The position numbers were made by a program, and so were the translations under genes. 46,909 nt of DNA from Streptomyces marinisediminis (GTDB taxonomy: Bacteria; Actinomycetota; Actinomycetes; Streptomycetales; Streptomycetaceae). The DNA is taken from contig NZ_JAPKFL010000035.1 of NCBI RefSeq assembly GCF_026262575.1, forward strand, positions 1-46,909, given 5' to 3'. Within the stretch, counting starts at the first letter, position 1, and each line of letters starts with the position of its first letter. The notes under the pieces were generated by a model. That model searched no databases. It was not told where the DNA came from and worked only from the letters and a program-made list of their open reading frames with translations. This document shows, in pieces, positions 15,933-25,382 of the stretch.

Positions 15933-16973
15933 TCACAGGGTGCACCCCTGCCGCTGGCCGGCCCGCTCGACGCACGCCCGGATCGCCTCGGCGTCGCGCG
16001 CCGGGATCATCATCGTGTAGCCCTCGGTCTTGTCGCCCAGGTCCTCGGCGGCGGAGGCGTCGCTGTCGGCGGTGACCCGCAGGGTGTCGCCCGGCTGCGC
16101 GGCGGCGACGCGCGCCCACCCCGCCCCGCAGACCTCGCTGTAGCGCAGCTCCACGTAGGCCGCCCCGATCAGCGCGTCGCCGACCGTCTGCGCGTACCGG
16201 CCGCCGCAGCCCATGAGTTCCGGGTCCTCCCCGGTGCAGTCCTCGCCGGTGCACCGGACGCCTTCGGGCAGGTCGGGCCCCGTGTCGGTGGACGGCGCCG
16301 CGGTGGGTTCGGCCGCGGCCTTCCCGCCGCCACCGGAGAGGTCCATGACGAAGAACGCGGCGGCCAGCACGGCCAGCGCCGTCGCCCCGCCGGCCAGCAG
16401 CATCACGGCCCGGCGGGCACCGGAGGGGCGCGCGGCGGCGGCACGGCCCGGCGCTCCGGCCGGACGCCGCGCGCGCGCCGCCCGTCCCGCGCCCGCCGCC
16501 GCGTGCCCGGTGCCCGCCGGCTGGGCCGGGTGATCCGCGCGCGCCGGTGCGGGGCGGGCGCCGGGCGCCGGACGGGCCCGGCCACCGGACCGCTCCCCCG
16601 CCCTGCGGTGGCCGGCCGGCGGCCCCTGCTCCTCGGCCGCCCGCAGCGCCTCCCGGGCCTGTGAGATGCGGATGGCCTCCATGGTCATGTCGTGCCGCAT
16701 CTCCGAGCGGCTCCACGCCCGTTCGGCCAGCTCCCACAGGGTGGCCAGGTGCCGCACGTCGGTCCCGGTGACCTCCGCGAGCGCGGAGATGGCGCCCTGC
16801 GGCGGGAGCAGCCGTCCGCTCAGGTACCGCTCCCAGGAGGTCTTGCTGTACCCGGTGCGGTCCGCGAGCGCGGCGAGGCCCAGCCCGGAGCGGTCCACGA
16901 GACGCCGCATCTGCTCGGCGAACTCCCGTATCTGCGGGTCCAGCTCCTCCGGCAGCGGCTTCCAACGAGGCAT
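15933..16973 (-). CDS. Transmembrane HTH protein with extracytoplasmic DUF2690 domain
   Basis: A 346-residue protein. Residues 15-75 are an XRE-like helix-turn-helix (LGLAALADRTGYSKTSWERYLSG). Residues 115-185 are a basic Pro/Ala/Arg linker. Residues 189-211 are one membrane span. Residues 236-346 match DUF2690: CTGEDCTGEDPELMGCG, the YVELRYSEVCGAGWARV block, and a final pair of Cys. Six Cys in the outer part suggest disulfides. The layout implies a DNA-binding domain inside and a sensing or binding domain outside, on one chain. Function is unknown; a membrane-bound regulator is an inference. The usual DUF5753 ligand domain of actinobacterial XRE proteins is absent. ATG at 16973 follows GAGGGAGGG. 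Confidence 0.82.
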   Translation of the reverse strand: MPRWKPLPEELDPQIREFAEQMRRLVDRSGLGLAALADRTGYSKTSWERYLSGRLLPPQGAISALAEVTGTDVRHLATLWELAERAWSRSEMRHDMTMEAIRISQAREALRAAEEQGPPAGHRRAGERSGGRARPAPGARPAPARADHPAQPAGTGHAAAGAGRAARARRPAGAPGRAAAARPSGARRAVMLLAGGATALAVLAAAFFVMDLSGGGGKAAAEPTAAPSTDTGPDLPEGVRCTGEDCTGEDPELMGCGGRYAQTVGDALIGAAYVELRYSEVCGAGWARVAAAQPGDTLRVTADSDASAAEDLGDKTEGYTMMIPARDAEAIRACVERAGQRQGCTL

Positions 16974-17271
16974 GGCCCTCCCTCACCCCCGCAGATCCTG
17001 TGCCCGCCCAGGGTAGGGCGCCGGCGTCCTTCACCCGCACCCACGCCCTAGACGGTTACGCGGTCGCGAGGGTTGCACGGTGCGCCGGACTTTCCCCGGC
17101 CCCCGCGCACCCCCGCGAGCGCGCGCGTTCGCCCACGGCCGCCGGACGCCGCCACCGTCCGTCCACGGCCGCCGCTGCGCCGCGGGGCGGGCGGCCGGGT
17201 GCCGGGGCGGCGGTGTCCGCGGTCGGGTCCGCCGCCCGACGCGGCCGGGGCGGCGTGCCCCGGCGCGGCGG

Positions 17272-17673
17272 TCAGCGGACGAGGAAGCGCATGAGGTCCT
17301 GGAGGAAGGGGAGCTGCAACCACGGCTCGGGCTGGACCATGAGCGCCAGCACCACCACCGTGCCGCCCAGCAGGCCGTAGGTGAGCACGTCGGTGAAGCG
17401 CGAGCGCACCGCCAGCATGCCGACCTCCGGCACGAGCCAGCGCAGCACCGCACCGGCCAGCAGGGACGCGCCGACGACGAGCAGACCGATCCGCATCTCG
17501 CCGAGCACCACGAGCAGGCCGGTGACCGTGCCCGCCAGGACCGCGAGCAGCGGCCACTGCCGGGCGGGCGCCGGCGCGCCGCCCGGGGCCGCCCGACCGC
17601 CGCCCTCCGGGCGGGCGGTGTCCCGGGTGAACATCGGGAACCGCCGCGAGCGGCGCTCAGGGTGAGCAGCCAT
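17272..17673 (-). CDS. DUF3017 membrane protein
   Basis: A 133-residue protein with a charged start (MAAHPERRSRRF), then three hydrophobic spans: WPLLAVLAGTVTGLLVVLG, IGLLVVGASLLAGAVLRWL and a third around TYGLLGGTVVVLALMV. It matches DUF3017, which in actinomycetes typically follows folD. The start codon is 5 nt after the folD stop codon, so the two are translated from one message. No function is known; the constant link with folD suggests either shared regulation or nothing more than position. Confidence 0.82.
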   Translation of the reverse strand: MAAHPERRSRRFPMFTRDTARPEGGGRAAPGGAPAPARQWPLLAVLAGTVTGLLVVLGEMRIGLLVVGASLLAGAVLRWLVPEVGMLAVRSRFTDVLTYGLLGGTVVVLALMVQPEPWLQLPFLQDLMRFLVR

Positions 17674-17678
17674 CTCGC

Positions 17679-18533
17679 TCAGCCCGCGTTCCGCTCGGCC
17701 GCGTCGACGACGTTGGCCAGCAGCATCGCCCGCGTCATCGGCCCGACCCCGCCCGGGTTGGGGGCGACCCAGGCGGCCGTCTCGGCCACGCCCGGGTGCA
17801 CGTCCCCGACGATCTTGCCGGTCTCGTCGCGGCTGACGCCGACGTCGAGCACGGCGGCGCCCGGCCGTACGTCCTCGGGCTTGATCAGGTGCGGCACGCC
17901 CGCCGCGGCCACCACGATGTCGGCCCGGCGCAGGTGGGCGGCGAGGTCCCGGGTGCCGGTGTGGCACTGCGTCACGGTGGCGTTCTCCGAGCGGCGCGTC
18001 AGCAGCAGCGGCAGCGAGCGTCCGACGGTGATGCCCCGGCCGACGACGACGACCTCGGCACCGGCGATCCCCACCTCGTGCCGGCGCAGCAGTTCGATGA
18101 TGCCGTTCGGCGTGCAGGGCAGCGGCGCGGGCACCCCGAGCACGAGCCGGCCGAGGTTGGCCGGGTGCAGCCCGTCGGCGTCCTTGTCCGGGTCCACCAG
18201 CTCCAGCACCCGGTTGGTGTCGACGCCGCGGGGCAGCGGGAGCTGCACGATGTACCCGGTGCACGCCGGGTCCTCGTTGAGCTCGCGCACGACGGCCTCG
18301 ACCTCCTCCTGGGTGGCCGTCGCGGGCAGTTCCCGCTGGATGGAGGCGATGCCCACCTGGGCGCAGTCGCGGTGCTTGCCGGCCACGTACTTGTGGCTGG
18401 CCGGGTCGTCGCCCACCAGCACCGTGGCGAGGCCGGGCCGCACGCCCCGGTCGGCCAGGGCTGCCACCCGGGTGGTCAGTTCGGATTTGATCGCGGCCGC
18501 GGTGGCCTTGCCGTCGAGAATCTGCGCGCTCAT
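17679..18533 (-). CDS. folD: Bifunctional methylenetetrahydrofolate dehydrogenase / cyclohydrolase
   Basis: A 284-residue cytoplasmic enzyme that interconverts 5,10-methylene-, methenyl- and 10-formyl-tetrahydrofolate. The 10-formyl form feeds PurN and PurH, whose genes lie 1.5 kb to the right. Signatures: ATVLVGDDPASHKYVAGK with the catalytic lysine, GYIVQLPLPRGVD, KDADGLHPANLGRL, the Rossmann VVVGRGITVGRSLPLLL, and PNPGGVGPMTRAMLLANV at the end. Length is standard. ATG at 18533. The folD gene is divergent from the membrane protein at 18795, with a 261-bp gap. Confidence 0.95.
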   Translation of the reverse strand: MSAQILDGKATAAAIKSELTTRVAALADRGVRPGLATVLVGDDPASHKYVAGKHRDCAQVGIASIQRELPATATQEEVEAVVRELNEDPACTGYIVQLPLPRGVDTNRVLELVDPDKDADGLHPANLGRLVLGVPAPLPCTPNGIIELLRRHEVGIAGAEVVVVGRGITVGRSLPLLLTRRSENATVTQCHTGTRDLAAHLRRADIVVAAAGVPHLIKPEDVRPGAAVLDVGVSRDETGKIVGDVHPGVAETAAWVAPNPGGVGPMTRAMLLANVVDAAERNAG

Positions 18534-18794
18534 GCGTCCATCCTCCCGGATGCCGGGCCGCCGGTACCAATCCGGCCCGCGGTAACGGCGCGGGGCGGTG
18601 CTTCGTCACAGTATGCGAACGCAACTGGACAGCGATCGACGGTAAACCGGATGATAAGCCCGTGCTGCGGCCGACGGGGACGGTCGCGGGGGCGGCACGG
18701 GGGGACGCAGGACTTCCGCTGGCGGCTTCCGCGGGGCTCGCCCCGGGAGGGCGGCACCACCGTCACGTCCCTACCGCGTCAGAGGAAGTCCGCA

Positions 18795-19397
18795 GTGAGC
18801 AACCCCAGTCAGCACAACCCGTACGGCCAGCCGCCGCCGCAGGGCCAGCCCGCGGGCCAGCAGCAGTACGGCTATCCCCAGCAGCCCCCGGCGCAGCCGG
18901 GCTACGGCTACCCGCAGCAGGCCGCCTACCCGCAGCCGGGCATGGCTCCGGCCCAGCCGCAGGGCATGCCGGGCCAGGTGGTCACCGCTCGCGTACTGCT
19001 GTTCATCGCCGGGTCGGTGTGGACCCTGCTCGGCCTGCTGATGCTCATCCTCGGCGTCGCGGCCGAGGGCGCCACCGACGACATCCCGGGCCTCGGCGAC
19101 GCGGGCGACTTCCTCGCGGGCGCCGCGATCATCATGTTCCTGCTCTTCCTCGGCTTCGGCGCGCTGCACATCGTGCCCGCGTCGATGTTCGGCAAGGGCG
19201 GCACCGGCACCCGGGTCACGGCGATCATCGCGGCCAGCCTCAACGCCCTGATCGCGCTGCTGGCCCTGCTCTCCGCCTTCTCCTCCGAGGGCGGCAACCC
19301 GATCCTGGCCCTGCTGTGGGTGGCGACCGCCGTCCTGACGATCGTCTTCTGCGCCATGGGGCAGGCCAGCGCCTGGTTCAACCGGCCGCGCTACTGA
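18795..19397 (+). CDS. Membrane protein with Gln/Pro/Tyr-rich N-terminus (tandem paralogue 1)
   Basis: A 200-residue protein. Residues 1-60 are PGQ/Y-rich low complexity, probably disordered and cytoplasmic. Then come about four hydrophobic spans: ARVLLFIAGSVWTLLGLLMLI, AGAAIIMFLLFLGFGALHI, RVTAIIAASLNALIALLALL and ILALLWVATAVLTIVFC. It ends in QASAWFNRPRY. Architecture and C-terminus (QSASAAWFRR in the next gene) show it is related to the protein at 19411, so a tandem duplication is likely. The GTG at 18795 has AGAGGAAG upstream. Function is unknown. Such proteins resemble actinobacterial DUF4064/Yip-like small membrane proteins only in general layout. Confidence 0.78.
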   Translation: MSNPSQHNPYGQPPPQGQPAGQQQYGYPQQPPAQPGYGYPQQAAYPQPGMAPAQPQGMPGQVVTARVLLFIAGSVWTLLGLLMLILGVAAEGATDDIPGLGDAGDFLAGAAIIMFLLFLGFGALHIVPASMFGKGGTGTRVTAIIAASLNALIALLALLSAFSSEGGNPILALLWVATAVLTIVFCAMGQASAWFNRPRY

Positions 19398-19410
19398 CCG
19401 GGAGGCCGCG

Positions 19411-19968
19411 ATGAGCACCGACGACCCGTACGGCCGCGCGCCCGGGAGCCCGCCCCCCGGGGGCCCCGCGCCCGGAGGCCCCGCGCCCGGGAGCCCGCCG
19501 CCCGCCTACCCCTATCCCGGCCAGGCGACGCCGTTCGGGCCGCCCGCGCCGACGGAGCCGCCCGGCAAGCTGAAGACGCTGCGCGTGCTGTTCCTTGTGG
19601 CCGGAGCGCTCCAGGCCGCACTGTCCCTCCTGGTGCTCGTCACCGTCGCGGCCGGGGGTCAGGAGGCCACCGACGAGTTCCGCCGGCAGCTCGGCTTCGA
19701 CGTCACCGCCGGGCTGATCTACACCGTCTTCGGCGCCTACCTCCTGCACGCCGTGCTGGGCATCGTGCTGGCCGCCCGCTTCTCCGGGGGCGGCAACGGC
19801 GTCCGCGTCGCCGCGATCGTGTGGGCGTCGTTCCTCACGCTGTTCGGGGTCATGGCGCTCCCGCTCGGCGTGCTGTGGATGGCGCTGGGCGTCACCGGCA
19901 TCGTCTTCCTGTCCCAGTCGGCCTCGGCCGCCTGGTTCCGGCGCGGACGGCAGCCGGGCGCCCGCTGA
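19411..19968 (+). CDS. Membrane protein with Pro/Gly-rich N-terminus (tandem paralogue 2)
   Basis: A 185-residue protein starting 13 bp after the previous gene, which it resembles. Residues 1-50 are a PGGPAPG-type low-complexity arm with internal repeats. About four spans follow: LRVLFLVAGALQAALSLLVLV, AGLIYTVFGAYLLHAVLGIVL, RVAAIVWASFLTLFGVMAL and a last one before SQSASAAWFRRGRQPGAR. ATG at 19411 with GGGAGG upstream. The two are probably one operon and may form a hetero-oligomer, which is speculation. Their transcript ends in a strong hairpin shared with convergent purH. Confidence 0.78.
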   Translation: MSTDDPYGRAPGSPPPGGPAPGGPAPGSPPPAYPYPGQATPFGPPAPTEPPGKLKTLRVLFLVAGALQAALSLLVLVTVAAGGQEATDEFRRQLGFDVTAGLIYTVFGAYLLHAVLGIVLAARFSGGGNGVRVAAIVWASFLTLFGVMALPLGVLWMALGVTGIVFLSQSASAAWFRRGRQPGAR

Positions 19969-19989
19969 GCCCGCCGCCCACCGGACCAC

Positions 19990-20035
19990 CGCGCGAGGGC
20001 CGCGCACGGACGTTCCCGTGCGCGGCCCTCGCGCG
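19990..20035. terminator. Bidirectional terminator between membrane protein and purH genes
   Basis: A perfect 20-bp stem: left arm 19990-20009 (starts CGCGCGAGGGCC) and right arm 20016-20035, with the 6-nt loop ACGTTC. It serves both converging transcripts. Confidence 0.85.
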
Positions 20036-20046
20036 TGCCTTGGACC

Positions 20047-21647
<1,601 letters not shown>

Positions 21648-21651
<4 letters not shown>

Positions 21652-22289
21652 GCCGGAATCCGTACCTTTCGTCCCTCAATGCGGTAGCCGTCGCGCGCCA
21701 GGCGGCCCACGACGTCGACGAGCAGGCGTCGCTCGACTTCCTTGATCCGCTCGTGCAGAGCGGTTCCGTCGTCCAGGTGGTCCTCGTCGCGGACCTCCAC
21801 CACCCCCTGAGCGATGATCGGACCTGTGTCGACGCCGTCGTCGACGAAGTGCACGGTGCACCCGGTCACCTTCACGCCGTACGCGAGCGCGTCGCGCACC
21901 CCGTGGGCGCCGGGGAAGCTCGGCAGCAGCGCCGGGTGGGTGTTGACGAACCGGCCGCCGAAGCGGGCCAGGAACCGTGGGCCCACGATGCGCATGAACC
22001 CGGCGGAGACCACCAGGTCGGGCCGGTGGGCGGCCGTCGCCTCGGTCAGCGCGGCGTCCCAGTCGGCGCGCCGGGCGTGGTCCCGCACCCGGCACACGAA
22101 CGTCGGCAGCCCGGCGCGCTCGGCGCGGGCCAGCCCCTCGATGCCGTCCCGGTCGGCACCGACGGCCACGATCCGCGCGCCGTACGCCTGCGGCCCGGCG
22201 GCCTCGACCGCGTCCAGGAGCGCCTGCAGGTTCGTACCCGATCCGGATACGAGCACGACGAGGCGGGCAGGAGTGGAGGCAGCAGCCAC
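21648..22289 (-). CDS. purN: Phosphoribosylglycinamide formyltransferase
   Basis: A 213-residue enzyme that transfers the formyl group from 10-formyl-tetrahydrofolate to GAR (third step of purine synthesis). Signatures: LVVLVSGSGTNLQALLDA at the start, active-site FVNTHPALLPSFPG (Asn and His), and GCTVHFVDDGVDTGPIIAQ with the conserved Asp. The GTG at 22289 fits homologues; the open frame reaches to 22523 but the extra part is non-conserved. The first gene of the purN-purH operon; the 240-bp divergent gap to 22531 holds its promoter and two TGATCG words 13 bp apart. Confidence 0.94.
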
Positions 22290-22450
22290 GACGAGGCTCT
22301 TTCTCAGGTTCGGGTGCGGTGATCGCTTGGTGTGATCGGACGAACGGCGGGGGAGGGTGAATCCGGGGAACCCTACGAAGCGGCCGACCGTCAGCAACGA
22401 TACCGGCCCCGCCGAACCGCCCCCCACGGGACGGTGCGGGGGACAGCGGG

Positions 22451-22456
22451 TAGCGT
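22451..22456 (+). promoter_or_regulatory. Candidate -10 box for the gene at 22531
   Basis: TAGCGT, a common Streptomyces -10 variant, lies 74 bp before the ATG at 22531, which would give a leader of about 65-70 nt. No convincing -35 is visible. Confidence 0.35.
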
Positions 22457-22530
22457 CTGGCACACGGTTCCGTAACCCCGCGCACCCGCGCCGGGGCGCA
22501 CGGACGGACGAAGGGGAAGACACACATCAC

Positions 22531-23439
22531 ATGACGGAGCGACGCCGCGTCTTCGGCAAGCCCGGCCGGTCCCAGGCGCCGGGGCGGAGCGGCCAGGACG
22601 ACAACCCCTTCGCGCCCCCGCCGGAAGGCAGCCCCGACCAGCCCTGGCGGCCCCGCCCGGGGCGGGCCGACGGCTCCGCCCACGCCGGGGGCCCGGGCGG
22701 CTCGGGCGACTCCGGCGGCTCGGGCGACTCCGGTGGCTCGGACGACTCCGGTGGCTCGGACGGCACCGGCGGCTCGAACGGCACCGGCCGCGACGGGGGG
22801 CAGGGCGACGGCGGTGAGGGCTCGCGCGGCACCTGGGGCAGCCAGTGGAGCAGCCGCCAGCCGGGGCGGCAGAGCGGCGGCTTCGGCGGGGCCGCCGGCC
22901 CCGGCGGGACCGGCGGCGACGACTCGGGAGCCGGGCGCGGCCCGGGCAAGGGCGGCCCGCGCGGCATGCGCTGGGACCCCAGGGACCCGGCCCAGCGCCA
23001 CGCCCGCTTCGCCATGCTCGTCGGCATGTGGGGCTTCTTCTTCGCGCTCTTCAACATCGCGCCGCTCGCCCTGCTGCTCGGGGCGCTCGCCCTCTACTGG
23101 GGCATCAGCGCGCTGCGCGGCGCGCCGGGCGTCGAGCGCAAGGACACCGGTGGCCGCGACGGCGCGGGCGTCGCCGCCCTCAGCGGCACGTCCGACACCG
23201 CCCGGTCCCCCGCCCCGGGCGGGTCCCGCCCGCGGAACCCGCGTCCGGTGACCTCGGCGGCGGTCGGCGGGCTCGTCGGCGGCAGCCTCGCGCTGCTCCT
23301 CGTCGCCGCGACGTTCGCGCTCCAACTCCTCTACAGCGACTACTACACCTGCGTCGACGACGCGCTCACCACCGCGAGCCGCGAGAGCTGCGAGGAGCTG
23401 CTCCCGGAGCGGCTCCGCCCGGTGATCGGCGAGGAGTAA
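22531..23439 (+). CDS. Gly/Ser-rich two-span membrane protein of unknown function
   Basis: A 302-residue protein. Residues 1-150 are a disordered Gly/Ser/Asp/Arg-rich arm with GDSGGSGDSGGSDDSGG-type repeats. A hydrophobic region follows at about 165-192 (FAMLVGMWGFFFALFNIAPLALLLGALALYWGI) and another span at about 250-272. The short C-terminal part has two Cys (YTCVDDALTTASRESCEEL), likely outside and disulfide-linked. ATG at 22531 after AAGGGGAAG. I do not recognise a named family. Similar proteins with DUF4190-like hairpins are common in streptomycetes. Placement beside purN is conserved in my recollection, but no functional link is evident. Confidence 0.75.
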   Translation: MTERRRVFGKPGRSQAPGRSGQDDNPFAPPPEGSPDQPWRPRPGRADGSAHAGGPGGSGDSGGSGDSGGSDDSGGSDGTGGSNGTGRDGGQGDGGEGSRGTWGSQWSSRQPGRQSGGFGGAAGPGGTGGDDSGAGRGPGKGGPRGMRWDPRDPAQRHARFAMLVGMWGFFFALFNIAPLALLLGALALYWGISALRGAPGVERKDTGGRDGAGVAALSGTSDTARSPAPGGSRPRNPRPVTSAAVGGLVGGSLALLLVAATFALQLLYSDYYTCVDDALTTASRESCEELLPERLRPVIGEE

Positions 23440-23638
23440 CCCCGCCGCGACCCGCCCCGGCTGCCACCCGGCCCCGCGCTCCCGCCCCGCGCCCCGGCCG
23501 CCGCGCCCGGGTACCGGAGCCGCGTGCGCGTCGGCCTCACGCCCCCGGTGTCCTGAAGCGCGGTGCGCGCTCGCGCCGCGCCCGTCCTCCGGGGCCACGT
23601 CGTGCCCGAGCGCCCCGGGGCACGCACGGGCTCGCGTC

Positions 23639-23676
23639 GCGCCCGGCGCGCTCGGCGGCGCCCGGCGCGCTCGGCG
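23639..23676. repeat. Tandem duplication of a 19-bp unit
   Basis: GCGCCCGGCGCGCTCGGCG occurs twice in direct contact (23639-23657, 23658-23676) in the 288-bp gap between two convergent genes. That gap otherwise shows no credible gene. Confidence 0.7.
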
Positions 23677-23727
23677 GCGTGCGGTGGTCCGCGGCGTCCG
23701 GTGTCCTCGGTGGCGGGCGGGCCGCCG

Positions 23728-25254
23728 TCACGCGCGGTGGGCGTTGCGGGGGTTCGGGGTGCGGGGCCGGCGGGGGGCTCGGCGGTGACGGCCGCGGCGG
23801 CGGTCGGCGGCGGTCGGCTCCTCGGTGTCACCACCCCAGCGGGGCTCGAAGTCCGGGACCAGTCCGCCCGACGCCTCCTTCAGCGCCGCCCACCGGGCCA
23901 GCCGGGCCCCCGTGGCGTGCCACTCCCCCGCCGGCTCCGCACCCGCCGGGCCCCGCAGCGAGCCGCACCACGCGGCGAACCGCCGCCAGACCAGCGCGGT
24001 GGCCAGCAGCGGGTGCGGGTCCCGCAGCCGCCACAGCCGGACGGTCAGCGCCCCGGGAGCCGACACCAGCACCGTCCAGCCCAGCGCGGCCGCGCCCGTC
24101 TGCCACCACACGGGACCGAGGTGCGCGAGCGTTCCCGTGCCCAGCGGTCCGCCCGCCAGCGCGCCCAGCGCCCCCATGGCCAGCCCACACCCCAGCGCGC
24201 CGAGCAGCGCCGTGCCGAGCGTGCCGCCCCAGCTCGTCGCACCGTGCCGGGTGCCCGGCACCGGTACCGCGGACCGCGCCGCGGACCAGCCGGCCGCCCA
24301 CCCGGCGGCCAGCGGCACCGCGCCGGCCGCCACCCACAGCACCGGCCCGCCCGCGCCCTCGCCGGGGACGGCGGCCAGCAGCGGGAAGTGCGGCAGCGCC
24401 GGGTGCGCCGTGGTCGCCAACGGCCCCACCACGCTGCCCGCCCCCAGGGTGAAGCCGGGGCCGAGCCCGTAAGCCGCGCCCCACACGGCGACGTTGGGCA
24501 GCAGCGCCACGCACAGCAGCAGCACGGCCAGTTGCCCCGACCACGCGGAGGTGAGCTGGGGGAAGGCGTCCCGCGCCGCACTCCAGCGCCACAGGAGACC
24601 CGCCGCGGCGAGCAGCGCGCCCCCGCCGCAGAGCACCGCCACCGCCACGCCCGCCGCGCGCGACGCGGCTCCGGCGCGCACCCGGCGCGCCCACCGGGAC
24701 AGGCGCGGCCGCTCGGACTCCCGGTCCCCCACGCCGTCGGTCGGCCGCGCCCCCCACCGCCCGCCGGTCAGCCAGGCGCCGACGGCGAGCGTGCCGAGGG
24801 TGAGCAGCGGCAGGTGCAGGGCGGCGCTGAGCGGGTCCACCGCCGGCGACCCCCCGACGGAGTAGCCGACCACGGCTCCGGCCACCGCGAGGTAGCCCGC
24901 CCCGAGGGACCACACGGCGCGTCCACCACCCCCCTGGGCCCGGACCGCCCGGTACAGCAGCCACACCGGCAGGGCGGTGAGCAGCAGCGGGGTGACCCCC
25001 AGGGGCGCGGGGACGCCGCTGAGCGTGTCCGCGCGCACCAGGTCGGCCCCGTGGGCGAGCAGCCACAGGCCGGCGGCGACACGCAGGGCGCCGCCCGGCC
25101 CGCTGTCCGGGTAGGGCGAGGTGGTCCACAGCAGCAGGGACACGATGGCGACGACCGCCAGTCCCAGGCAGGCGGTGAACGCGCCTTCCATGACTCCGCC
25201 CAGGGCCGGTGCGGCGTCACGTCGGCGTGCGCTGTGCTGCGTCGTTCGGCTCAC
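23728..25254 (-). CDS. DUF6350 polytopic membrane protein
   Basis: A 508-residue protein with about ten hydrophobic spans and a basic/disordered tail (PRTPNPRNAHRA). The opening SPYPDSGPGGALRVAAGLWLLAHGADL is the most conserved stretch of DUF6350, an actinobacterial membrane family without assigned function. The loop near residues 150-180 is charged and probably cytoplasmic. GTG at 25254 (SRTTQHSARRR...) is chosen because homologues begin about there; the open frame to 25422 would cross the divergent promoter and its palindrome. It is divergent from the sigma-like gene at 25383. Confidence 0.82.
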   Translation of the reverse strand: MSRTTQHSARRRDAAPALGGVMEGAFTACLGLAVVAIVSLLLWTTSPYPDSGPGGALRVAAGLWLLAHGADLVRADTLSGVPAPLGVTPLLLTALPVWLLYRAVRAQGGGGRAVWSLGAGYLAVAGAVVGYSVGGSPAVDPLSAALHLPLLTLGTLAVGAWLTGGRWGARPTDGVGDRESERPRLSRWARRVRAGAASRAAGVAVAVLCGGGALLAAAGLLWRWSAARDAFPQLTSAWSGQLAVLLLCVALLPNVAVWGAAYGLGPGFTLGAGSVVGPLATTAHPALPHFPLLAAVPGEGAGGPVLWVAAGAVPLAAGWAAGWSAARSAVPVPGTRHGATSWGGTLGTALLGALGCGLAMGALGALAGGPLGTGTLAHLGPVWWQTGAAALGWTVLVSAPGALTVRLWRLRDPHPLLATALVWRRFAAWCGSLRGPAGAEPAGEWHATGARLARWAALKEASGGLVPDFEPRWGGDTEEPTAADRRRGRHRRAPRRPRTPNPRNAHRA

Positions 25255-25279
25255 AGCGCCATGCTGCCAATAACACCCG

Positions 25280-25302
25280 TTTCGCCCGGGTACCGGGCGA
25301 AA
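25280..25302. promoter_or_regulatory. 23-bp palindrome in divergent promoter region
   Basis: TTTCGCCCGG (25280-25289), spacer GTA, CCGGGCGAAA (25293-25302): perfect 10-bp arms, midway between the divergent starts at 25254 and 25383. It is likely an operator serving both genes, since no gene ends here that would need a terminator. Confidence 0.5.
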
Positions 25303-25382
25303 GCTCGTGGTGTCGCACAATATGAAGCTATGCACCTTTTCACACCGTTGCCCGGGTGGGCGCGCCGCGGCGGTGGCCAGGC

